Shown here piece by piece: positions 43,853 to 52,047 of a stretch of DNA of 64,000 nt; positions within the stretch are counted from its first letter, which is position 1; every line of letters starts with the position of its first letter. Location of the stretch: NCBI RefSeq assembly GCF_900100295.1, contig NZ_FNEV01000002.1:372001-436000 (forward strand), written 5' to 3'. The notes beneath the pieces are model-generated. The model was not told the DNA's origin. It worked only from the letters and a program-made list of their open reading frames with translations, and did not search any database. The position numbers and the translations under genes were made by a program. The DNA is from Salimicrobium halophilum. Its GTDB lineage: Bacteria > Bacillota > Bacilli > Bacillales > Halobacillaceae.

Positions 43853-44491
43853 TCAAAGTAAAGGTTCGAAAGTCTCGATCTCTTCACTGATAACTTTCCC
43901 CTTCAATCCATCGAGTTCCTGTTCCAGTACCGTTTCCCATTCCTGAAGGGAGAGGGGCTCGTACCTTGGCCGGCCCACTCGTATGTATACTTCAGGTTTC
44001 TTGTGATGACCGAAAGAATAAAAGAATACAACGGGGGTAACTGGAACTTCAGGAGCTCTTCTCATAAGAACTCCTGCGCCTTTCATGAACTCAAGTGGTC
44101 TGGTTTCCAAGTGCTGTTCTTCTCCTTGGGGGAACAAAAATACCCCTTTTCTGTCGTTCAACAGCTCGGTTGCATAAGAGAGGGATGCTTTCGTATGCTG
44201 AAGCGATGATCTGTCTACAGAAAATCCCCCGACGTAACGAAATACGGGAAACCGATCCAATCCTTCCTGATCGATCATAATATGTCCATCAGTACGAAGG
44301 ATTTTGTCATTCAGCAAGTGCACGAGCAATCCGTCCCACCAGCTCGAATGATTCATCAGAAATAGTCCGTAAGAGGGCACAGGAACTTCCGGGAGTTGCA
44401 CATACACTTTACGGAATTCCCTTCGGATCAGAAGCCGGCTCACTTTTCTGAAACCTGCTTCCACCCACCATTTTTTATCTGTCTGTAGCAT
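43853..44491 (-). CDS. PlsC-type acyltransferase of the carotenoid operon
   Basis: 212-residue acyltransferase with the NHSSWWDG (NHX4D) catalytic block and the FPQGEEQH (FPEG-like) substrate block. It probably esterifies the glucosyl carotenoid with a fatty acid, as CrtO does in Staphylococcus, although CrtO belongs to a different family. It overlaps the preceding CruF-like gene by 17 bases. A lysophosphatidate role is the alternative but is less likely in this operon. Confidence 0.82.
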   Translation of the reverse strand: MLQTDKKWWVEAGFRKVSRLLIRREFRKVYVQLPEVPVPSYGLFLMNHSSWWDGLLVHLLNDKILRTDGHIMIDQEGLDRFPVFRYVGGFSVDRSSLQHTKASLSYATELLNDRKGVFLFPQGEEQHLETRPLEFMKGAGVLMRRAPEVPVTPVVFFYSFGHHKKPEVYIRVGRPRYEPLSLQEWETVLEQELDGLKGKVISEEIETFEPLL

Positions 44492-45218
44492 AGAGTCTTC
44501 TCCTTTTCAAAAATAGAACGTACCATCCTGTACTGAGGATGAGCACCAGAATCGGCGCTGCTATAAGTCCGCCGAAGATAGCTGTTACACTGAACATCAG
44601 GATCATGCCGAGGAATACAAGGCTCATCCGTGTCTGCCACACTTTCTGGAAACGGGTGGAAGCGAAAGAGATGGAGGCTTGAAACAGAAAAGCCAGGATG
44701 AACCAGCCGATGAAATTCTGAGTAGGAATATCATAGTAGTAACCGCCCTCTGTCCAAATCCAATATTCTTTCACTTTGAAAGCTACAGGATCGAGGATGA
44801 GGTCCATCGTGACAGCGACCGAAGCACCTAATACAGGTAGAAAAAGACGGGAGGAGGTGATTCCTCTGGCCAGTACATCTGCGCATCCCATTACTAAGAG
44901 CCAGGCAAAACCTATAGTCACTGGAGTGTCGAAAATCTTTATGCCGAAGCGTGACGTGTACTCATAACTCCCGAAAAACAATCCGCTCTGTACACCGTAT
45001 TGCTCGACTGCGATACTGACGATGAAAACGAATATACTATAAAGGTAGCCGATTTTCGTCCCGTATGTATGTAAAAAGTAGAAAACCGCAACAACCCCAG
45101 CTACAATAAGAAATACACTGTTCGCCCACTCGAGCCAGGGAGGCACGAGATCGAGCGGTACAAGGATGAAGCCTATGATAAACCAACCACAAAAAAAGTA
45201 AAATATTTTATCGCCCAT
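44475..45218 (-). CDS. CruF-like carotenoid membrane protein (DUF422)
   Basis: 247-residue protein with about seven membrane helices and the family motifs EQYGVQSGLFFGSYEYT, DLILDPVAFKVKEYWIW and IPTQNFIGW. In cyanobacteria CruF hydrates carotenoid ends; in Firmicutes relatives accompany C30 genes and their step is less clear. First gene of the minus-strand carotenoid operon; GAGGTGGAAC precedes ATG 45218. Confidence 0.85.
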   Translation of the reverse strand: MGDKIFYFFCGWFIIGFILVPLDLVPPWLEWANSVFLIVAGVVAVFYFLHTYGTKIGYLYSIFVFIVSIAVEQYGVQSGLFFGSYEYTSRFGIKIFDTPVTIGFAWLLVMGCADVLARGITSSRLFLPVLGASVAVTMDLILDPVAFKVKEYWIWTEGGYYYDIPTQNFIGWFILAFLFQASISFASTRFQKVWQTRMSLVFLGMILMFSVTAIFGGLIAAPILVLILSTGWYVLFLKRRRLYATDR

Positions 45219-45270
45219 GTTCCACCTCTTTCATTCCCAATCGAAAACGGTTAAAATAGATATAGTTCAA

Positions 45271-45306
45271 GTACTTAAGTATTACCTAATTCTTCTTGCA
45301 TGAAAC
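45271..45306 (-). promoter_or_regulatory. Candidate sigma-B-like promoter and palindrome for the minus-strand carotenoid operon
   Basis: Read on the minus strand: GTTTCA (45306-45301), 13 bases, AGGTAA (45287-45282), near the sigma-B pattern GTTTAA-GGGTAT. A palindrome TACTTAAGTA lies at 45272-45281 just downstream. Staphylococcus carotenoid genes are sigma-B controlled, which makes the reading attractive but unproven. Confidence 0.35.
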
Positions 45307-45334
45307 GTACATAAATTAGGAGGTGAACGGCTCG

Positions 45335-45412
45335 ATGGAAGTCGTAATGTTTCTGATTCTATTGTTTGTTCTTATCGGACTTATCGGATTCGTCATCCTT
45401 GATAACGGGTGA
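45335..45412 (+). CDS. 25-residue single-helix membrane peptide
   Basis: TTAGGAGGTGA (45317-45326) is followed 8 bases later by ATG 45335 and encodes MEVVMFLILLFVLIGLIGFV plus a short ILDNG tail: one membrane helix with almost nothing else. A factor-independent terminator lies right after the stop, so it has its own transcription unit. It stands divergently beside the carotenoid operon. No function is known to me. Confidence 0.65.
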   Translation: MEVVMFLILLFVLIGLIGFVILDNG

Positions 45413-45422
45413 TCCAGTCCGA

Positions 45423-45453
45423 AGAGTGTTGCATATGCAGCACTCTTTTTTTT
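45423..45453 (+). terminator. Terminator after the 25-residue peptide
   Basis: AGAGTGTTGC-ATAT-GCAGCACTCT with a run of eight T. Confidence 0.85.
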
Positions 45454-45474
45454 ATGTCTCAACTCTTTTCGTAA

Positions 45475-45502
45475 AAAAACCCTGAACGGTCTGTTCAGGG
45501 TT
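45475..45502 (-). terminator. Terminator after the signal peptidase gene
   Basis: AACCCTGAAC / GTTCAGGGTT stem; on the minus strand it is followed by seven T. Confidence 0.88.
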
Positions 45503-45536
45503 CATCTCGATCATTATTCTTCGAAGAGGGAGGTGC

Positions 45537-46058
45537 CTACTGGGTTCTTCCCATTTCTTCAAACGGAAAGATGACCAGTTCGGTTCTTCCGACTATTTCA
45601 CTTTCCTTGATAAGACCCAGACCGTTTCTGCTATCCTTACTGACTGCCCGGTTATCTCCCATGACGAAATAATGGTCTTCAGGAACTTCTACCGGCCCAT
45701 AGTCTCTTGTCGCCTGAATAGATTGATTATCGAGATAGTCTTGTGCTTGTTTTTCTCCATTGATGTAAAGTTCATGGTTTTTGACTTCCACTTGATCACC
45801 GGGTTCTCCGATGACGCGCTTCACGTAGTTCTTCGCGGGGCGTTCAATGATTACGATGTCGTTACGGTCTGGTTCATCCAGATGATATACGATTTTGTTG
45901 AACACGACACGCTCTCCATTTTCTAAAGTAGGGTCCATGCTCGCGCCTTCAACAATAGAGGTGGCAAAGAAAAAGTTTCGTAATAGAAATGCCAGTACAA
46001 GAGCGATGAGGATGGCTTTGATCCATTCCAGCCATTCGTTTTTTGCTTTAGTAGACAA
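45537..46058 (-). CDS. Type I signal peptidase
   Basis: 173-residue membrane protease that removes signal peptides of exported proteins. One N-terminal membrane helix (about 13-32) is followed by the catalytic Ser40 in EGASMDPTL and Lys80 in NYVKRVIGEPGD, and MGDNRAVSKDSR is the conserved box E. The serine/lysine dyad and short length match the SipS/SipT type of Bacillus. It is a single gene. Confidence 0.93.
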   Translation of the reverse strand: MSTKAKNEWLEWIKAILIALVLAFLLRNFFFATSIVEGASMDPTLENGERVVFNKIVYHLDEPDRNDIVIIERPAKNYVKRVIGEPGDQVEVKNHELYINGEKQAQDYLDNQSIQATRDYGPVEVPEDHYFVMGDNRAVSKDSRNGLGLIKESEIVGRTELVIFPFEEMGRTQ

Positions 46059-46124
46059 TAAGATCTTCCTTCCTTCTGATCATACTGTATTAATTATAGC
46101 ATATTTTCCGTGCCACACCTACAT

Positions 46125-47270
46125 TTACCAATCTATATAATTTTTGAGCCTGTCGAGCCCCTTTTTCAACGTTTCCATGTCATAAGCGTAAGATAATCGC
46201 ATATAATCCTCACCGTGTTCCGAAAAGGCGCTTCCCGGCACCAGTGCCACCCCGGCTTGCTCCACCAGTTCTACCGCGGTGTCGAACGTGGATTTTTCAG
46301 AAGGCAAGTGAATGAACACATAGAATGCTCCAGTAGGCATTACATAAGAAAGCCCGATTTCCTCCAACTTACTTAGAACGAAAGAACGACGTTCATTGTA
46401 CGTATCCCTCATGTTCTTAATGGCTGACTGATTGTTGCTGATAGCCTCAAGTGCTGCATACTGACTCGTCGAAGAGGGGCAGGAGACATTATACTGATGG
46501 ACTTTCAGCAAATGTTGTCTCATCCATGCGGGAGCTAACACATAGCCTATCCGAAAGCCGGTCATGGAAAAAGATTTACTTACCCCGTTCACTACAATGA
46601 CTTTATCTTTCATGCCGGCAAAGGAAGCGAGAGAAAGGTGAGGTCCGTCATATACGAGTTCGCTGTAAATTTCGTCCGCGAGTACGAACATTTCTTTCTC
46701 TTTCAAAAATTCAGCAATGTCGCTCAACTGTTTTTCTGAAGGAGAAACGCCCGTCGGATTGGAAGGATAAGGCATAATGACAGCTTTTGTTTTAGAAGTA
46801 ACGTTTTCACTGATCGCTTCTTTCGTCAAAACGAAATTGTACGTGCTTATGTCAACATGTACCGGAACCCCTCCTGCTAATCGGATGAGAGGTTCATATC
46901 CTGGATAGACAGGGGAAGGTAGAAGAACTTCATCTCCTGGTTCGAGAATGGTACGCAGGCTGATATCAATAGCTTCTGAGGCCCCCACGGTTACGATGAT
47001 TTCGGACTCAGGGTCGTAAGAAAGTCCGTATTTTTTCACGTCCTTCGAGATAGCCTCTCTCAATTCCGGAAGACCGGCGTTAGGGGTGTACACCGTTTTA
47101 TTCTGGTTCAAGGAATCAATGGCCGCCTGTTTGACCGGTTGTGGAGTGAAAAGGTCAGGCTGGCCGATGGTGAGAGAAACGACATCCTCATAATCTCGAA
47201 CCATATTGAAAAATTGGCGGATGCCTGAAATTTGCAGCTGTTTCACTTCCTTATTTAATAGATGTTCCAT
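46125..47270 (-). CDS. patA: PatA-like class I aminotransferase (N-acetyl-LL-diaminopimelate aminotransferase)
   Basis: 381-residue PLP aminotransferase. SLTIGQPDLFTP, YTPNAGLPELREAI, PYPSNPTGV, DEIYSELVY and the cofactor Lys in GVSKSFSMTGFRIGY are present. In B. subtilis patA lies beside cheV exactly as here, and its product transaminates the acetylated DAP precursor between DapH and DapL. Both of those genes are also in this window (52048, 52823), supporting that role. Confidence 0.88.
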   Translation of the reverse strand: MEHLLNKEVKQLQISGIRQFFNMVRDYEDVVSLTIGQPDLFTPQPVKQAAIDSLNQNKTVYTPNAGLPELREAISKDVKKYGLSYDPESEIIVTVGASEAIDISLRTILEPGDEVLLPSPVYPGYEPLIRLAGGVPVHVDISTYNFVLTKEAISENVTSKTKAVIMPYPSNPTGVSPSEKQLSDIAEFLKEKEMFVLADEIYSELVYDGPHLSLASFAGMKDKVIVVNGVSKSFSMTGFRIGYVLAPAWMRQHLLKVHQYNVSCPSSTSQYAALEAISNNQSAIKNMRDTYNERRSFVLSKLEEIGLSYVMPTGAFYVFIHLPSEKSTFDTAVELVEQAGVALVPGSAFSEHGEDYMRLSYAYDMETLKKGLDRLKNYIDW

Positions 47271-47381
47271 TTCTATTCCACCTTTTCTGAATGTTTACAA
47301 AATGTTCAAACAATTTAGTTTTCTTTCGGATAGGCTCATTCTATACTTTGTTTAGGTTATTAACGTTAGGAGTGAACTGCT

Positions 47382-47519
47382 ATGAGACCACAACGATTAT
47401 CGTTCAAGGATCTTGTCCGTGAGAACAAAGAAGAGTTGCTCAAAGATGAAGAACAACTCGAACAGATCGAAAAACAGATTGATGAAAAGCACATGAAGCA
47501 ATTGGATACAAAAAACTGA
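47382..47519 (+). CDS. fbpB: FbpB-like Fur-regulated basic protein family member
   Basis: 45 residues: MRPQRLSFKDLVRENKEELLKDEEQ (first part only) with the SFxxLVxxNKxELLxD and IExxxxxKH pattern of the FbpB family. In B. subtilis FbpB helps the small RNA FsrA shut down iron-rich proteins when iron is short. TTAGGAG precedes ATG 47382, and a TATACT -10 lies at 47342-47347. I could not find a convincing Fur box. This member is more Glu-rich than the strongly basic B. subtilis protein. Confidence 0.75.
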   Translation: MRPQRLSFKDLVRENKEELLKDEEQLEQIEKQIDEKHMKQLDTKN

Positions 47520-47538
47520 CAAACTGATAATACCATAG

Positions 47539-47575
47539 AACCTGCGCTTTCTCGAATAGAGAGGCGCAGGTTTTT
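47539..47575 (+). terminator. Terminator after fbpB
   Basis: AACCTGCGC / GCGCAGGTT stem with an inner CTC/GAG pair and a TTTTT tail. Confidence 0.85.
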
Positions 47576-47588
47576 GTATGGGATACGA

Positions 47589-47615
47589 TTAATACTTAGG
47601 AAAATAGGCCGATAC
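47589..47615 (+). promoter_or_regulatory. Sigma-D promoter of cheV
   Basis: TTAA, 15 bases, GCCGATAC. The -10 matches the sigma-D consensus GCCGATAT at seven of eight bases; 40 bases before the cheV start. Confidence 0.75.
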
Positions 47616-47655
47616 ATAAAGAAAGTATGATTTTGAAAGAGAGGAAGCGATACAT

Positions 47656-48561
47656 ATGGCAGTGAATGAAGGGATATTGACAGAGACAGGAACAAACGAA
47701 TTAGAAATCGTCGAGTTCACCATAGGGAAGAACCGCTTCGGTATCAATGTGATCAAGGTGAAAGAGATCCTTGTGCCGACGGAAGTGACGAAAGTACCTC
47801 ATTCTCACCCTTCTGTAGAGGGGATCATTGATATCCGAGGGGAAGTGGTGACAGTAGTGGACCTGGCTCATGCGCTCGGTTTCGAAGCATCCGATAATCC
47901 GAAATATGATAAGTTCATTCTAGCGGAATTCAACCAGACGAAAATCGTTTTCCATGTACATAATGTGACACAGATTCACCGGATTTCCTGGCAGCAGATC
48001 GAGAAGCCGGGGAAAATGTACCAAAGCCTCGAAACACAGCTGACAGGTGTCATCAAAAGGGAAAAAGATATGCTGCTACTGCTTGATTTCGAAAAGATTG
48101 TCGCGGATATCAGTCCGGAAAGCACGATTCATAAGGAACAGATGACAGTATTAGGGGAAAGGGAACGGTCCTCGAAGCGCATCATGATAGCTGAAGACTC
48201 CGGCCTTCTTCGGGCGATGCTCCAGGAAACATTGGGAGAAGCAGGTTATCAACAAACTGTCGTTTTCGAAGATGGACAGGAAGCACACGACCACCTGATG
48301 ACTCTATTGGAAAAAGGGAAGAAACCGGAAGAGGAATACCAGTTGATCATCACAGACATCGAAATGCCGAGAATGGATGGTCACCATTTTACCAAGCTGG
48401 TAAAAGAAGAAGAAAAGTTACGTCATCTTCCTGTTGTCATCTTCTCCTCCCTAATTACAGATGACCTACGTCATAAAGGGGAAAAAGTCGGGGCTGATGC
48501 TCAAGTATCAAAGCCTGAGATCGTGGATCTGGTAAACGTGATCGATCGTCAAATATTATAG
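47656..48561 (+). CDS. cheV: CheV chemotaxis coupling protein (CheW-receiver)
   Basis: 301 residues. The N-terminal CheW-like domain (about 12-155, FGINVIKVKEIL, VEGIIDIRGEVVTVVDL) couples receptors to CheA. The C-terminal receiver domain (about 173-298) has the acidic pair AEDS, phospho-acceptor Asp in ITDIEMPRMDG and Lys in VSKPE. Phosphorylation tunes adaptation. It matches the B. subtilis patA-cheV-ykyB order. Confidence 0.95.
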   Translation: MAVNEGILTETGTNELEIVEFTIGKNRFGINVIKVKEILVPTEVTKVPHSHPSVEGIIDIRGEVVTVVDLAHALGFEASDNPKYDKFILAEFNQTKIVFHVHNVTQIHRISWQQIEKPGKMYQSLETQLTGVIKREKDMLLLLDFEKIVADISPESTIHKEQMTVLGERERSSKRIMIAEDSGLLRAMLQETLGEAGYQQTVVFEDGQEAHDHLMTLLEKGKKPEEEYQLIITDIEMPRMDGHHFTKLVKEEEKLRHLPVVIFSSLITDDLRHKGEKVGADAQVSKPEIVDLVNVIDRQIL

Positions 48562-48592
48562 TGAAGTACCCATGAATGTGTGGGAATCAAAA

Positions 48593-48638
48593 AAAGAAAC
48601 TCTTCTCCCTTTTGAACAGTGAGCAAGAGTTTCTTTTT
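48593..48638. terminator. Terminator between cheV and ykyB
   Basis: AAAGAAACTCTT / AAGAGTTTCTTT stem with A and T tails, usable by both convergent genes. Confidence 0.82.
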
Positions 48639-48652
48639 CGTGGATAATGATT

Positions 48653-49105
48653 CTACCTGCGAACGCGCTGGTTCCAGGGCACAACTCGCTGGTTTCCAAG
48701 CATACTTCCGTAGGTGGAGACTCTGGAAGGTTGAGAGGAATGACGCCCAAGGTATTGCTGAAGGGTGCGTTTCGATTTTGAAAGAGAACGTTGCGGCTTA
48801 GGGTTACGGTAGCTGGTGTCGACTTTTCCCAAGTGTTGCAATTCATCAAAGTCTTTCTTTTCGGCAGGTATGTGAAAATAATACCCAGCCACCTCAATCA
48901 GAAGAGTAGAGTGTTGTTGGCTTAACCGGGGGTGGTTGGAGTAATGCAGACCAATCTTTTTCGCTTTCTTTTCCTTCAATAATTTCGATACGGTCTGTTT
49001 CTTCAACTCGTATAACTGTCTCGGGTCGGGCGCCGTTTTAGCGTGACGGTTGACGATGAATAAAGATTCCGCAATTTCCAGAAGGCGGGGTGACTTTTCT
49101 TTCAT
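48653..49105 (-). CDS. ykyB: YkyB-like protein
   Basis: 150-residue basic protein with IAESLFIVNRHAKTAPDPRQLYELKK and HYSNHPRLSQQHS segments typical of YkyB, whose gene follows cheV in B. subtilis as well. The C-terminal third is Arg/Ser-rich and probably disordered. Function is unknown. AAAGGAGAAG precedes ATG 49105. Confidence 0.82.
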   Translation of the reverse strand: MKEKSPRLLEIAESLFIVNRHAKTAPDPRQLYELKKQTVSKLLKEKKAKKIGLHYSNHPRLSQQHSTLLIEVAGYYFHIPAEKKDFDELQHLGKVDTSYRNPKPQRSLSKSKRTLQQYLGRHSSQPSRVSTYGSMLGNQRVVPWNQRVRR

Positions 49106-49173
49106 AATCTTCTCCTTTCTTCACATCTTGCTTCTATTGTATAGGTGCCCCGGTAATATTGCAAAACTTATCG

Positions 49174-49743
49174 CTATTTGTCTAACTGTTTCAGGTCGCT
49201 GATGATCTTTTCCATTGCTTCGGAGTTCGTACCCTGGTAGTTTTTGATGACTTCACCATCAGGCGTCACGAGAAAGAAGCCCGTAGCATGAGCGAATTGA
49301 TCGGAATTATCGAGCTTTTGCAGAGGGGATTGGAACGACTTGATGGAGAACTCCTTGATTTCTTCAAAGGAATACCCTGTATAAAAACTCCATCGATCGA
49401 AATCCGGCTGATAATCTTCAGCGAAATCCTTCAAGGTTTCCACGTCGTCTGTGTCAGGATCTACGGTAAACGAAGCGAGTCTGGTATCTAATCCTTCTTC
49501 TTCAAGTTCGTTCTGAAGTCGGGCCATATTCCCGGTCATAGGCGGACACACAGTAGTGCAGCTTGTGAATATCAAATTCGTGATCCAATATTCGCCTTCC
49601 ATTTCTTGTTCCACATTGACTTGTTCATGGTGCTGATTGACAGCGGATAATTCTATGATTTCCCTGGACATATTCGTTTCGATATCTTCTCCTCCACATC
49701 CAGTCAGTAGGAGAAGGAGAAGAAGTCCTGTTATCCGTTTCAT
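49174..49743 (-). CDS. SCO1/SenC-family lipoprotein, cytochrome oxidase copper assembly
   Basis: 189-residue lipoprotein that delivers copper to the CuA site of cytochrome c oxidase, or acts as a thiol-disulfide partner in that process. The lipobox LLTGC puts the acylated Cys at residue 16. The thioredoxin-like domain holds the copper ligands Cys62 and Cys66 in TSCTTVCPP and His152 in DQFAHATGF. ATG 49743 gives a clean signal sequence; the longer reading adds a non-signal stretch. Confidence 0.9.
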   Translation of the reverse strand: MKRITGLLLLLLLTGCGGEDIETNMSREIIELSAVNQHHEQVNVEQEMEGEYWITNLIFTSCTTVCPPMTGNMARLQNELEEEGLDTRLASFTVDPDTDDVETLKDFAEDYQPDFDRWSFYTGYSFEEIKEFSIKSFQSPLQKLDNSDQFAHATGFFLVTPDGEVIKNYQGTNSEAMEKIISDLKQLDK

Positions 49744-49883
49744 ATGTATCCCTTCTTTCCGACTATATTGTATCACGAAAGAAAGAGTGGCTTCGATGCT
49801 TCACAAAAATGTCGAAATAACAAAAATGAGCAGGTATTCATTTTTGTTTGGCGAAATATAGTAAAGAGAAGGAGTTGATAATA

Positions 49884-50645
49884 ATGAAAAATCAAACAGT
49901 TATTGTAACTGGTGGATCCAGTGGTATGGGGCTTGCCATGGCGAGTCATTTTTATGAACAGGGAGCGAACGTAGTCATCACCGGCAGGAATAAAGAGAAA
50001 CTGGATGAAGCGATGAAAGAAATGAAGGATCAGGACCGGATCTTGAGAATTGTCATGGATGTCCGTGATCCGGAAGACGTGAAGCGAATGGTGGAAACAA
50101 CCCATGAGTCCTATGGGACAATCGATCATCTTATCAATAACGCAGCAGGTAATTTCATTCAGAAAGCGGAAGATATGTCACCGAATGGATGGAAGTCAGT
50201 CATCGATATCGTATTGAACGGTACATTTTACTGCAGTCAGGAAGTCGCCAATTATTGGATCGAAAAGGAAAGAAGCGGTAACATCCTGAATATGGTCGCT
50301 ACATATGCTTGGAATGCAGGCGCTGGTGTCGTCCATTCCGCATCCGCCAAAGCAGGCGTTCTTACTATGACGAGAACACTGGCAGTAGAGTGGGGACGAC
50401 GCTACGGCATGAGAATCAATGCCATTGCACCAGGACCGATCGAACGGACGGGAGGAGCAGATAAATTGTTCCAATCCGAGAAAGCTTATCAACGGACACT
50501 CGATTCCGTACCGCTGGGCCGCCTCGGCACTCCGGAAGAAATCGCTAAGCTTGCCGGATTCATCTTATCTGAAGATGCTGCTTATATGAACGGAGAAGTG
50601 GTGACTCTTGATGGAGGCCAGTGGCTGAATCAATTCCCATTTTAA
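49884..50645 (+). CDS. fadH: 2,4-dienoyl-CoA reductase-like short-chain dehydrogenase
   Basis: 253-residue SDR. TGGSSGMGLAMA binds NAD(P); NNAAGNF and SASAKAGVLTMT follow. The usual catalytic YxxxK tyrosine is replaced (HSASAKAG), as in dienoyl-CoA reductases, so it fits the FadH/YkuF group that removes double bonds during beta-oxidation of unsaturated fatty acids. In B. subtilis this gene also lies near ykyB. AAGGAGTTG precedes ATG 49884. Confidence 0.85.
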   Translation: MKNQTVIVTGGSSGMGLAMASHFYEQGANVVITGRNKEKLDEAMKEMKDQDRILRIVMDVRDPEDVKRMVETTHESYGTIDHLINNAAGNFIQKAEDMSPNGWKSVIDIVLNGTFYCSQEVANYWIEKERSGNILNMVATYAWNAGAGVVHSASAKAGVLTMTRTLAVEWGRRYGMRINAIAPGPIERTGGADKLFQSEKAYQRTLDSVPLGRLGTPEEIAKLAGFILSEDAAYMNGEVVTLDGGQWLNQFPF

Positions 50646-50647
50646 TC

Positions 50648-50684
50648 AAAAAAGCTTGAGAGAAAATTCTCTCAAGCTTTTTTA
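50648..50684. terminator. Terminator between fadH and the TrhA gene
   Basis: Long perfect stem AAAAGCTTGAGAG / CTCTCAAGCTTTT with a small loop, symmetrical for two convergent genes. Confidence 0.93.
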
Positions 50685-50690
50685 ACCATG

Positions 50691-51326
50691 TCAGATGATA
50701 TAGAAGAAGATCGTTGCAAAGTGAAGCACAGCTCCTGCTAGAACGAACAGGTGCCATACCATGTGATGGTGCGTGAATCCTCTCCAGACATAGAAGATGG
50801 CGCCTATCGTGTAAGCGAGACCACCGGCTATCAGAAGGTTCACACCTCCCTGAGCAAGGGAAGCTGTGAGAGGTTCCCAAGCAAATACGATCATCCAACC
50901 CATCAGTACATAAAGGAGAGTGGAGAGGACGACAAACTTCTTCACAAAGAAAATCTTGAAAACGACTCCGAGCACAGCAGCTCCCCAGACGACACCGAAC
51001 AGTGTCCAGCCGAGTTCTCCACGCAAAGGTACGAGAAGAATAGGGGTGTAGGTTCCAGCGATAAACAGGTAAATAGAAGCATGATCGAAAATCTCGAACA
51101 GATCCTTTATTTTCCCTTGGGGGAAGCTGTGAACGAGCGTCGATGAAAGGAACAGGAGAAGCATCGTCGCCCCGTAAATGGCTACAGCGGTGATCTTCCA
51201 CGCGTTTCCACCCATACCTGCAAACGTCACGAGTAAGGAGAGCATAGCGATACTGAGTACAGCACCGATCCCATGTGTTATAGCGTTCGCGATTTCTTCT
51301 TTTTTCGTGAATATATGTGTTTCCAA
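50691..51326 (-). CDS. TrhA/hemolysin III-type PAQR membrane protein
   Basis: 211 residues with seven membrane helices. The three metal-site blocks of the family are present: EEIANAITHGIGA and SSTLVHSFP plus DHASIYLFIAGTYTP, and the late HMVWHLFVLAGAVLHF. B. subtilis YplQ is a relative, and family members influence membrane fluidity. The historical name hemolysin III does not imply a toxin role here. It is a single gene. Confidence 0.88.
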   Translation of the reverse strand: METHIFTKKEEIANAITHGIGAVLSIAMLSLLVTFAGMGGNAWKITAVAIYGATMLLLFLSSTLVHSFPQGKIKDLFEIFDHASIYLFIAGTYTPILLVPLRGELGWTLFGVVWGAAVLGVVFKIFFVKKFVVLSTLLYVLMGWMIVFAWEPLTASLAQGGVNLLIAGGLAYTIGAIFYVWRGFTHHHMVWHLFVLAGAVLHFATIFFYII

Positions 51327-51515
51327 ATGATCATCTCCTAAATTTCATCTTCCCCCATTATACGCTCCATTCTCTTGAAAGGGAAACGGGGTTTATGATT
51401 TCCTTAAAAAAGGAATATAGAGAGAGCAGGAAGCGTCATTCGTTTTTACTTAAAGAATATGATACTATAGATGAAGAACTCCTGTAATGGAAAGATAGTA
51501 AGGAGTGAAGTGAAA

Positions 51516-51962
51516 ATGTTACAAATGGAAAGAGAAAAAAATGAGATGTTGCTCGTGGAAGAGCTCATGGTTCCATCGGAGAAGGTGGCACATGTGCAGT
51601 CGGGAAATCCCCTCGAGCACGCACTGCTTGTCCTCATCAAAACGGGCTACTCCGCTGTCCCCGTCTTAAATCCCCACTTTCAATTCGAAGGCGTCATAAG
51701 CAAAACGAAAATTTTGGAGGAAGCACTGGGTCTGGAGCAGTTCGAGATGGAGCGGCTGTCAGATATAGCCGTTCACACAGTGATGGACCGGGAAATCCCC
51801 TGTCTGAAGAAAGACCACACTTTTATAGATGCTCTGCACAAGTTGATCGATCATCCCTTCGTATGCGTTACAGGAGAAAACGGAGAGTTTGATGGCATTG
51901 TGACCCGCAGAGAAATATTAAAAAATGTAAGCAAAAGTTATCATGAGTCAAAGAATAAGTAA
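51516..51962 (+). CDS. CBS-pair protein (YkuL/CbpB-like)
   Basis: 148 residues made of two CBS motifs (about 14-75 and 85-142) with ALLVLIKTGYSAVPVLNP and LIDHPFVCVTGENGEFDGIVTRREIL (parts). CbpB-type proteins in Firmicutes bind cyclic di-AMP and link it to the stringent response. The B. subtilis relative ykuL lies in the same region upstream of dapH. ATG 51516 is used because AAGGAGTG (51500-51507) is 8 bases away. Confidence 0.82.
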   Translation: MLQMEREKNEMLLVEELMVPSEKVAHVQSGNPLEHALLVLIKTGYSAVPVLNPHFQFEGVISKTKILEEALGLEQFEMERLSDIAVHTVMDREIPCLKKDHTFIDALHKLIDHPFVCVTGENGEFDGIVTRREILKNVSKSYHESKNK

Positions 51963-52047
51963 GGAGACTTCTCCTTACTTCATTCTTGTCAGCATTATAG
52001 TGCTTTGATAAAGTAGAGAAGAAAAGAATACATAAGGAGGCGTTTTT

